NCBI GenBank assembly: GCA_049281195.1
Contig: JBAPRR010000261.1
Coordinates: forward strand, 1 to 7,140
Length of the DNA stretch: 7,140 bases
Direction: 5' to 3'
Origin: JBAPRR01 sp049281195
GTDB taxonomy: Bacteria; Actinomycetota; Acidimicrobiia; Acidimicrobiales; CAVXTF01
Each line of letters begins with the position of its first letter. The stretch's first letter is position 1. The notes below the pieces were generated by a model. The model worked only from the letters and a program-made list of their open reading frames with translations. It searched no databases and was not told the DNA's origin. A program made the position numbers and the translations under genes. Positions 1 to 6,209 of this stretch are shown in pieces.

Positions 1-1209
1 AAGGTAGTCAACGACTCGCTTGGTCACAGCGTCGGTGACGCTGTGCTCGCACAGATGGCGGAGCGTCTTCTTCATCACCTAAGACCAGCCGATACTTTGG
101 CCAGGCTCGGAGGAGACGAGTTCGTCATCGTTGCCGAAGGTTTGGCGAACGAGCAAGGAGCCATCGACCTCAGCAACAGAATTATAGAAGCAGGTCGCAA
201 GCCGTTCCGATTGGGGGACGAAGAGTTCATTTGTACCGTGAGCGTGGGTGTGGCATGCACTTTGGATTCCCAGAACGGAGCAGGAGAATTACTCGGGCAA
301 GCCGACCTGGCGCTGTATCGGGCAAAGGACCGAGGACGCGACAGAGCTGAACTCTTTGATGAAGAGCTCAGAACCAGAGCAGTCGGCAGGCTTGCAATTG
401 AACGAGTTCTGCGCGGCGCGTTGGACAACCACGGGCTCATAATCCAGTACCAGCCGATTGTCGACCTCCGTTCTCAACACGTGGTCGGTGCCGAAGCACT
501 TCTGAGGGTCAGCGATCCCGAACGCGGACTTCTTCAGCCTGACGCCTTCCTCGAAGTCGCTGAGGAGACCGGCCTGCTGATCTCAATGGATGAGCAGGTT
601 CTGGCGGATGCCGTGCACCAGGTGGATGGCTGGCACACGCGATTGAGGGGCAGCGATTTCGTCGAAGTCGCCATCAATGTCACTGCTCGACACCTGGCAG
701 ACATCGGGTTCCAAAGATCCATCATCGAGCGGCTCGACGACTACAGCGTCGATCATCACGACCTTCAGATCGAGGTCACCGAGCGAGTCCTCCTCGAGGC
801 CTCCAATTCGGCTATCACAGGCCTGCGAGCGTTAAGGGACGCCGGGGTACAGGTAGGCCTGGACGACTTTGGGACCGGGTATTCGTCGCTGGCATATCTG
901 CGACAGTTCCCTCTCGATTTTGTGAAAATCGATCGGTCATTCATCTCAGATGTGGAGAGGTCCGAGGATCAGCGAGCCATCATCGCCGCCATCATCGGGC
1001 TGTCACACGCCCTCCACCTCATCGTCATCGCCGAAGGGATCGAGACGCCTGGTCAGCTGGGTATTCTCGAGGACCTGGAGTGCGATCGTGCTCAGGGGTT
1101 CCTATTCTCTGAGTCCATCGCACCGCACGCTCTCGACGAACTCGTCATGGCAGGTGTGCAGCGGTCCGGCGCATCGTTTTCTCTGGCCCGGGAATCTGGC
1201 CTCTCATGA
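1..1209 (+). CDS. GGDEF-EAL cyclic-di-GMP synthase/phosphodiesterase, 5' partial
   Basis: This is the 3' part of a cytosolic-facing enzyme that can make (GGDEF) and degrade (EAL) cyclic-di-GMP. The frame is open from base 1: its first residues, KVVNDSLGHSVGD, match the conserved substrate-binding stretch of GGDEF domains. The start codon, about 50 residues of GGDEF and any sensor domain therefore lie upstream. The catalytic GGDEF motif is at 109-123. An intact inhibitory I-site, RPAD, sits five residues before it. The EAL domain runs from about 400 to 1180 and keeps the expected residues: EAL at 493-501, INVTARHL, EVTE, DDFGTGYSSL (DD at 862-867), KIDRSFI, AEGIET and QGFLF. Both halves therefore look competent, although many such fusions use only one activity. 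The stop overlaps the start of the following regulator by 4 bp, indicating one operon. Domain assignment is certain; the net activity is not. Confidence 0.95.
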   Translation, partial: KVVNDSLGHSVGDAVLAQMAERLLHHLRPADTLARLGGDEFVIVAEGLANEQGAIDLSNRIIEAGRKPFRLGDEEFICTVSVGVACTLDSQNGAGELLGQADLALYRAKDRGRDRAELFDEELRTRAVGRLAIERVLRGALDNHGLIIQYQPIVDLRSQHVVGAEALLRVSDPERGLLQPDAFLEVAEETGLLISMDEQVLADAVHQVDGWHTRLRGSDFVEVAINVTARHLADIGFQRSIIERLDDYSVDHHDLQIEVTERVLLEASNSAITGLRALRDAGVQVGLDDFGTGYSSLAYLRQFPLDFVKIDRSFISDVERSEDQRAIIAAIIGLSHALHLIVIAEGIETPGQLGILEDLECDRAQGFLFSESIAPHALDELVMAGVQRSGASFSLARESGLS

Positions 1210-1907
1210 GTAATTCAATACGCGATGCCATCGCACTTCTTCCTTCGGTCCGGTCAACTGAGGTTCCCCGGATTCGGCTACTGATCGTCGATGACCACGA
1301 GATGTTGGCGGACAGTCTTCATCTCGTCTTCGCCGGCTGCCCCGATATCGAGGTCGTGGGGGTAGTGGGCACCGTAGGTGATGCCGTGGCGGGCGCACTC
1401 AAACTGCACCCCGATGTGGTGCTGATGGACTATCACCTTCCTGACGGAGACGGCGTCGCTGCCGTCACGCAGATCAAGCAAAACGATCCCGCCATCCAGC
1501 TGGTAATGTTGACCGGCTCGGGCGAGGACGAGCGTCTAGCTCGCCGGGCATTCGAAGCGGGCTGCTCGGGATTTCTGAGCAAATCTAGGTCTGTAGACGA
1601 TCTGCTGGCCATTGTCAGAGCTGCCCATGAGGGCGAGGTCCTGATCACACCGGCGATGCTTCTGAAGCTCCTCCCCCCGATTACACGGATCAGAAATCGA
1701 GGTGGCGGAGTCCTAAGTCGCCGCGAACTCGAAGTACTCAGCGTGATGGCCGAGGGCGGATCTGACAAGGAGATTGCAAAGAGACTGTTCGTCTCACTCA
1801 ACACGGTCAGGAAGCACACGCAGAACATCATCCGGAAGCTAGGGGCACACTCCAAATTAGAGGCCGTCGTCATCGCCGTTCGAGAAGGTCTGATTCTGCC
1901 ACTGTGA
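1206..1907 (+). CDS. NarL/FixJ (LuxR-type) response regulator
   Basis: A 233-residue two-domain DNA-binding response regulator, the usual length for the NarL/FixJ family. The receiver spans about residues 23-142. Its acidic pair is D29/D30 (IVDDHE), the phospho-acceptor is D75 (LMDYHLPDGDG), the switch threonine is T103 and the conserved lysine is K126. A short linker leads to a LuxR-type helix-turn-helix at about 169-228, with the typical LSRRELEVLSVMAEG opening and a recognition-helix region of KEIAKRLFVSLNTVRKHTQNI. It should activate or repress promoters once phosphorylated by a kinase; none is adjacent upstream, so the partner is unknown. The ATG overlaps the previous stop (ATGA at 1206-1209) and has no clear Shine-Dalgarno sequence, so translation is probably coupled to the cyclic-di-GMP enzyme. 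About 22 residues precede the receiver. No specific ortholog is recognised. Confidence 0.95.
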   Translation: MSNSIRDAIALLPSVRSTEVPRIRLLIVDDHEMLADSLHLVFAGCPDIEVVGVVGTVGDAVAGALKLHPDVVLMDYHLPDGDGVAAVTQIKQNDPAIQLVMLTGSGEDERLARRAFEAGCSGFLSKSRSVDDLLAIVRAAHEGEVLITPAMLLKLLPPITRIRNRGGGVLSRRELEVLSVMAEGGSDKEIAKRLFVSLNTVRKHTQNIIRKLGAHSKLEAVVIAVREGLILPL

Positions 1908-1912
1908 TCTTC

Positions 1913-1930
1913 CGCCGCGGCCGAGCGGCG
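1913..1930 (+). terminator. possible terminator hairpin after the NarL-type regulator
   Basis: Five bases after the stop codon, CGCCGC (1913-1918) pairs perfectly with GCGGCG (1925-1930) around a six-base loop. An all-GC stem directly behind a stop, at the head of the longest gap in the window, suggests that transcription of genes 1-2 ends or is attenuated here. No T-run follows (ATACTACAAAT), so it is not a classical intrinsic terminator. It could equally be an RNA 3'-end stabiliser or chance in GC-rich DNA. Confidence 0.35.
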
Positions 1931-2054
1931 ATACTACAAATGCGGTAACAGAATGGCGCGTGGATGGGTTCAGCACGCCGCTTCATTCTCCGATTCTTCG
2001 AGCATGATCCACGGATACTGGATGAGAGCGGTCCATCGGCCCCTAAACAATTCT

Positions 2055-2093
2055 GAAGCGACGCGTCCCCGATTCAAGTCGTCCGGTCGCTTC
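2055..2093. repeat. 8-bp inverted repeat in the leader of the tandem-receiver gene
   Basis: GAAGCGAC (2055-2062) is the exact reverse complement of GTCGCTTC (2086-2093), with 23 bases between. The right arm runs into a further palindrome, TTCGCGAA (2091-2098), and the left arm overlaps the palindrome GACGCGTC (2060-2067). The repeat lies about 45 bases upstream of the next start, in the 1908-2137 gap. It could be an operator for a dimeric regulator or a 5'-UTR stem. No convincing -35/-10 pair was found in the gap. One 8-bp repeat of this span is expected by chance in a few kilobases, so confidence is low. Confidence 0.3.
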
Positions 2094-2122
2094 GCGAACG
2101 AGTCAGAGATCGATCGATCACC

Positions 2123-2130
2123 GAGGAAGG
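2123..2130 (+). promoter_or_regulatory. ribosome binding site of the tandem-receiver gene
   Basis: GAGGAAGG lies seven bases before the GTG at 2138. It is the clearest Shine-Dalgarno sequence in the window and decides the choice of this GTG. The in-frame ATG at 2246, closer to the first receiver, has no such sequence and is preceded by pyrimidine-rich CTCCTCC (2233-2239). Confidence 0.7.
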
Positions 2131-2137
2131 AATACCG

Positions 2138-3052
2138 GTGAAATCATCCGTCGATACCTCCCCGCAAGTTCGACCATTCGGAAATGGTCCCAGGCTCAGC
2201 GGAGGGGGAGGCGCCGAGCCTGAGACCGTCTTCTCCTCCGTTGAGATGGACACGGCGGCCGCCAACGACAGTCTGCTGCCGGATGTTGTCCGACTGCGCG
2301 TTCTGATCGCAGATGATGTTCCATCGACTCGGCGGTTCCTGCGGGCCGTCCTAGAACACTCCCTCCAGTTCGTAGTCGTCGGGGAGGCCGGGGACGGTGA
2401 TGCAGCCATCGAGTTGGCAGAAACTCTTCAACCGGATGTCGTATTGCTCGATCTGTCAATGCCGATCGTCGACGGTGCCATCGCGCTGAACGGAATCCTC
2501 GGAGTGGTCCCAAATGCGTCCATAATCGTCATCTCTGGGATGAATCCCTCACTCGGAGAACCCCTTCTCAAGGCAGGTGCGACCGCCTTCGTCCCGAAAG
2601 GAATCCCACCCTTTGAACTCCTCGATCGGCTGGGACAGATCCTTGGTAGAAACATCTCCGTCGAAACCCGGGCCGGTTGGGAAGCGATTCTGGCCGAGCG
2701 TCGCGCAATTGTCTGTGAACGAGATCCATTCACCCGTCATTTGATCACGAAGGTCCTCCAGCGACACGACATCGCGGTCGCTGCGGAAACGGGGACCGCA
2801 ACGACAATGCTCAGTATTGTGGGAACGGCTAACCCAGATATCGTCGTGCTCGACGTCGGTGCCGAAGCCACTTCCGATACCACGACCATCTCCGAAATAG
2901 GCCGGCTGTCACCTCGTACCTCGGTCATCGTATATTCGGCTTACGAAGCGTCTAAGAAGGGCGTTCTCGCAGCGGGGGCCGCCGCCTTCGTCCTCAAGCC
3001 ACGAATTGAGGAACTCGCTCAGCGCATTCAACAGCTGAATCCGAGTCACTAA
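2138..3052 (+). CDS. tandem-receiver protein (REC-REC) without output domain
   Basis: A 304-residue cytosolic protein made of an N-terminal extension of about 50 residues (Ser/Gly-rich, SGGGG at 21-25, probably disordered) and two CheY-like receivers. REC1 (about 53-172) is canonical: D59/D60, acceptor D105 (LLDLSMP), S133 in place of the usual threonine, and K154. REC2 (about 189-301) is altered: the acidic pair reads E194-R195 (VCERDPFTR), the acceptor-position D239 is followed by VGAEATSD instead of the usual MP and DG positions, and S267 and K287 remain. REC2 may therefore be a weak or non-phosphorylatable pseudo-receiver. No DNA-binding, enzymatic or HPt domain is present. The protein could be a phosphorelay intermediate, phosphate sink or protein-interaction switch for the downstream kinases (inference). 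The GTG start is chosen for its strong ribosome site; ATG 2246 is the alternative. The next gene begins 55 bp later. Confidence 0.9.
   Translation: MKSSVDTSPQVRPFGNGPRLSGGGGAEPETVFSSVEMDTAAANDSLLPDVVRLRVLIADDVPSTRRFLRAVLEHSLQFVVVGEAGDGDAAIELAETLQPDVVLLDLSMPIVDGAIALNGILGVVPNASIIVISGMNPSLGEPLLKAGATAFVPKGIPPFELLDRLGQILGRNISVETRAGWEAILAERRAIVCERDPFTRHLITKVLQRHDIAVAAETGTATTMLSIVGTANPDIVVLDVGAEATSDTTTISEIGRLSPRTSVIVYSAYEASKKGVLAAGAAAFVLKPRIEELAQRIQQLNPSH
2172..2222 (+). repeat. two adjacent perfect hairpins inside the first 30 codons of the REC-REC gene
   Basis: GACCATT (2172-2178) and AATGGTC (2183-2189) form a 7-bp stem around the tetraloop CGGA. One base later, CAGGCTC (2191-2197) pairs with GAGCCTG (2216-2222). 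That second stem can extend by three more pairs after one mismatch and exposes a purine loop, GAGGGGGAGG (2202-2211). Both lie in the non-domain N-terminal extension. They may fold in the mRNA near the start and affect translation, or may be incidental; no known riboswitch or leader class is recognised. Confidence 0.35.
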
Positions 3053-3107
3053 CCGTGTGTGACTGTCGCGGTCGAATTCACACGTCCTATCGCGTTGCCA
3101 GTCCGAG

Positions 3108-6100
3108 ATGATCGACAGCGCGAGCACGACAGAAGCTAAGAACCCCCTCGGTTTCGATTCTGCCGGGCCAGGCATACCAACAACGACGCCCGACCTTTCC
3201 CCAGACACTTCAACTGAGAACAGACACGGTGATCCCACTACCATGAGCGCCTCGCACTCGAACTCCGCCGAGAGCGACCGCGTCGATCCGGTGGCGCTAT
3301 TGAGCGTTCTCTCACAGGTGAAAGCCGGCGACTTCACGATCAGAGCTCCTCTTGAGTGGACCGGGCTAGCCGGGCGCGTCGCCGATACTCTTAACGACGT
3401 TATCGCTGCTAATCAGATGCTCGAATCGGAGCTATTGCGCATCAGCCGGACGGTTGGCCAGTTAGGCAAGCTGTCCCACCGTCTTACGCTCGGAGAGGGC
3501 GCACACACCTGGTCACGGTGCGTTGAGTCCGTCAACGACCTCCTCGAAGCACTGGTGCTTCCGACTAGTGAGATGCAACGGGTAATCGGAGCGGTTGCCG
3601 ATGGAGACCTGAGCAAGAAGATCTCCGCAGATGTACAGGGCGAAATGCTGGACCTGAAGAACACGATCAACGCGATGGTGGATCAGCTCAACGGGTTCGT
3701 GTCCGAATTAACCCGGGTAGCTCGTGAAGTCGGCACCGAGGGCAAGCTGGGGCAAGCGGCAGCCGTAACCATCGAAGTCGGTGGGGTATGGAAAGACTTG
3801 ACCGACAACATGAACCTCATGGCCCGGAATCTGACCGGCCAGGTCAGAAACATCGCAGAAGTAACGACAGCTGTGGCAAACGGGGACCTCAGCAAGAAGA
3901 TCTCGGCGGACGTGCAGGGAGAGTTCCTTGAGCTGAAGAACACCATTAATGCCATGGTCGATCAACTCAATGGATTTGTATCCGAACTGACACGGGTCGC
4001 GCGCGAGGTAGGTGTCGAAGGCAAGCTGGGTGGACAGGCTCAACTGAAGGAAGTAGACGGGGTCTGGAAGGACCTCACCGAAAATGTAAACCAACTGGCG
4101 GCCAACCTTACCAATCAGGTGCGAGCCATCGCAGACGTCGCGACTGCGGTCACCGAAGGTGACCTCACCCGACAAGTTCGGGTGGAGGCAAGCGGCGAAG
4201 TGGCCGTATTGAAGGACAAGCTCAACGAAATGATCCGAAATCTTCGCGAGACGACCCGCCAGAACGTAGAGCAGGACTGGCTCAAAACCAACCGCGAGCG
4301 CTTCAGTCGAATCCTTCAAGGTGAGCGGGATCTCGCCACTGTCTCGAGCATGATTCTTTCTGAACTGGCTCCCCTCGTCTCTGCCCAGCACGGTGTTTTC
4401 TACTCGATGGCAATGTCGTCCTCGGGCGACCCCGTTTTGGAACTACAGGCGGGATATGGAAACGAAGAACGTCGGCATCTTTCGTCTTCATTTCGAATGG
4501 GAGAAGGCCTTGTCGGTCAATGCGCCAAGGAAGGAAAGCGTATCCTCTTGACAGAGGTGCCCAGCGATTACATAAAGATAAGCTCGGGGCTCGGCGCATC
4601 TCCCCCATTGAACATAATCGTCTTGCCGATCCTCTTCGAGGGATCGGTACGCGCCGTCGTAGAACTCGCGTCCTTCGAACCGTTCAGCCCGACTCACCAG
4701 ACATTTCTGGACCAGCTTACGAACAACATCGGCATTGTTCTGAACACCGTCGAGACCAATACGATGACCGCAAACTTGCTCACGCAGTCCCAGTCCCAGG
4801 CTGAAGAGCTACTCCAACAGCAAGAGGAGCTCCGGGAGTCCAACGAAGACCTGGCACGCCAGGCAAAACGTTTGGCCGACCAAAATAATGAGGCAAAACG
4901 AAGGGGCCAGGAGGTCGAGCATGCGAAGCGCTTGGTCGAAGAGAAGGCCGGACAACTTGCTCTCTCGTCCACGTATAAGTCCGAGTTCATTGCCAACATG
5001 TCGCATGAACTACGGACACCACTAAATAGCCTTCTCATGCTAGCAGAGCAACTGCAGGATAATCCCGATAAGAACTTGAGCGAGACTCAGGTCGAATACG
5101 CGAGCGTAATTCTCGCATCGGGCAAGGATCTCATGAATTTGCTCAACAACATTCTCGATCTCGCAAAGGTCGAATCCGGAACTGTCACGGTCCAAACGAC
5201 GGAGTTGTCGCTGAGCGAACTCAGAGACGACCTCTTACGTGAGTTCGAGCCAGTCGCGCGTGATAGCGGACTCGCATATTCGATCGGAATATCAGCCGGT
5301 TGCCCCGGCAGCATCTCTACGGATGCTCAACGGCTCAGCCAGATCCTTAGAAATCTGCTTGCCAACGCGTTCAAGTTCACAGATCAAGGATCGGTGACCC
5401 TCGAAGTCGACCTGGCTGAAACCGGGTGGAGCCGGCAGACCGACTCCCTTACCAAGGCCCAGGCGGTCATCGCCTTCTCAGTCGTTGACACCGGCATAGG
5501 AATCGACAGCGATCAGCTGTCAAGGATCTTTGAAGCATTTGCACAAGCGGACGGTACGACTGCGCGGCTTTATGGTGGGACGGGCCTGGGTTTGTCAATA
5601 AGCCGCACCCTGGTCGAGCTCCTCGGCGGCGAACTCACTGTAAAGAGCACTCCGGGCCAAGGAAGCGTGTTCACAGTATTCCTGCCATCGACAGCTTCAA
5701 CTGCATCGACAGAGTTGTCCACGAAGATGCGGTCAGTAGCAGCGAAGCCGAATAGAGAGACTCCTGCTGTTGCTCTTCTAACCAGACCTACAGCGCAGTT
5801 GAACCGCAGGCTCGACGACCATCCCTTCGTCGGAATGAAAATCCTCGTTGTGGACGATGACTTTCGGAACATTTTCGCTCTGAGCGCCCTCTTGGAACGG
5901 GGTCAGGCGACCGTGCTTACCGCGGAGAGCGGCAGCGAAGCTCTCAGAGTGTTGTCTGAGTCTCCAGATGTCGACACCGTCCTGATGGACATCATGATGC
6001 CGGGCATGGACGGATACGCCACGACCCGGGCTATCCGCGACATCGCGGAACTCAAAGATCTGCCGGTCATTGCCCTGACCGGCAAAGTCGCACCCGGGGA

Positions 6101-6209
6101 ACGCCAGAGGTGCATAGACGCCGGTGCAGACGCTTATTGCCCCAAGCCCGTCACCTCGGCCGAGCTCATCGCAGCCATCTCGCCTTGGATTACTGAGAAG
6201 GTTTCGTGA
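3108..6209 (+). CDS. soluble poly-HAMP-GAF hybrid histidine kinase (HisKA-HATPase-REC)
   Basis: A 1033-residue sensor kinase that should autophosphorylate on histidine and pass phosphate to its own receiver. Order: disordered Ser/Thr/Pro-rich tail (1-60); HAMP tower (about 64-388) with Gly-Asp signatures at 74, 166, 259 and 351; GAF domain (about 398-550); Gln/Glu-rich coiled coil (553-620); HisKA with H633 in FIANMSHELRTPLN; HATPase with N753, DTGIGI at 794-799 and GGTGLGL at 823-829; Ser/Thr/Ala-rich linker (862-905); REC (909-1027) with D916/D917, acceptor D961, T991 and K1013. All catalytic residues are intact. No transmembrane segment is visible, so it is probably cytosolic. The HAMP repeats resemble fungal group III kinases (Nik1/Os-1), which lack the GAF; Streptomyces OsaA is a possible relative (from memory). 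Neither candidate start has a good ribosome site: ATG 3108, or ATG 3243 (residue 46). Its stop overlaps the next gene. Confidence 0.95.
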   Translation: MIDSASTTEAKNPLGFDSAGPGIPTTTPDLSPDTSTENRHGDPTTMSASHSNSAESDRVDPVALLSVLSQVKAGDFTIRAPLEWTGLAGRVADTLNDVIAANQMLESELLRISRTVGQLGKLSHRLTLGEGAHTWSRCVESVNDLLEALVLPTSEMQRVIGAVADGDLSKKISADVQGEMLDLKNTINAMVDQLNGFVSELTRVAREVGTEGKLGQAAAVTIEVGGVWKDLTDNMNLMARNLTGQVRNIAEVTTAVANGDLSKKISADVQGEFLELKNTINAMVDQLNGFVSELTRVAREVGVEGKLGGQAQLKEVDGVWKDLTENVNQLAANLTNQVRAIADVATAVTEGDLTRQVRVEASGEVAVLKDKLNEMIRNLRETTRQNVEQDWLKTNRERFSRILQGERDLATVSSMILSELAPLVSAQHGVFYSMAMSSSGDPVLELQAGYGNEERRHLSSSFRMGEGLVGQCAKEGKRILLTEVPSDYIKISSGLGASPPLNIIVLPILFEGSVRAVVELASFEPFSPTHQTFLDQLTNNIGIVLNTVETNTMTANLLTQSQSQAEELLQQQEELRESNEDLARQAKRLADQNNEAKRRGQEVEHAKRLVEEKAGQLALSSTYKSEFIANMSHELRTPLNSLLMLAEQLQDNPDKNLSETQVEYASVILASGKDLMNLLNNILDLAKVESGTVTVQTTELSLSELRDDLLREFEPVARDSGLAYSIGISAGCPGSISTDAQRLSQILRNLLANAFKFTDQGSVTLEVDLAETGWSRQTDSLTKAQAVIAFSVVDTGIGIDSDQLSRIFEAFAQADGTTARLYGGTGLGLSISRTLVELLGGELTVKSTPGQGSVFTVFLPSTASTASTELSTKMRSVAAKPNRETPAVALLTRPTAQLNRRLDDHPFVGMKILVVDDDFRNIFALSALLERGQATVLTAESGSEALRVLSESPDVDTVLMDIMMPGMDGYATTRAIRDIAELKDLPVIALTGKVAPGERQRCIDAGADAYCPKPVTSAELIAAISPWITEKVS
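3603..3752 (+). repeat. HAMP repeat copy 1 (residues 166-215 of the kinase)
   Basis: The first of two near-identical 50-residue segments, starting GDLSKKISADVQGE and ending EGKLG. It covers a canonical HAMP unit and the start of the divergent HAMP that follows. Compared with the copy at 3882-4031 it differs at three residues: M180/F273, D182/E275 and T210/V303. The next stretch (QAAAVTIEVGGVWKDL) is one residue longer than in copy 2, which explains a period of 93 rather than 92. Confidence 0.9.
3882..4031 (+). repeat. HAMP repeat copy 2 (residues 259-308 of the kinase)
   Basis: Partner of the copy at 3603-3752, 93 residues downstream. 47 of 50 residues are identical, yet by manual count 29 of those 47 shared residues use a different synonymous codon. 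The repeat is thus conserved at protein level but diverged at DNA level. The following half-unit (about 310-350, VWKDLTENVNQLAANLTNQVRAIADV) leads into the last canonical HAMP, GDLTRQVRVEASGE, at 351-364. Confidence 0.9.
6195..6201 (+). promoter_or_regulatory. ribosome binding site of the REC-PAS kinase
   Basis: GAGAAGG lies four bases before the GTG at 6206, inside the last codons of the poly-HAMP kinase. The spacing is short but usable. Together with the GTGA overlap (6206-6209) it supports this start and translational coupling of the two kinases. Confidence 0.55.

Noticed and set aside
2014..2019. GATACT as a possible -10 promoter element in the 1908-2137 gap
   Set aside because: It matches four of six consensus bases, and no -35-like hexamer lies 16-18 bases upstream.
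3063..3065. CTG as an upstream start of the poly-HAMP kinase
   Set aside because: It is the first codon after an in-frame stop, is a rare start type and has no ribosome site.
3054..3084. Inverted repeat CGTGTG / CACACG between the REC-REC gene and the poly-HAMP kinase
   Set aside because: Only six pairs with a 19-base gap and no T-run. Such a repeat is expected by chance, so it was not called a terminator or operator.
3603..4031. The repeated DNA as a mobile or recently duplicated element
   Set aside because: The copies differ at most third positions and remain in frame within one domain array, so they are old protein repeats.
3708..4391. Minus-strand open frame of 227 codons
   Set aside because: It lies opposite the HAMP repeats and GAF start of the kinase. 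It is a shadow of biased codon use, with no domain of its own.
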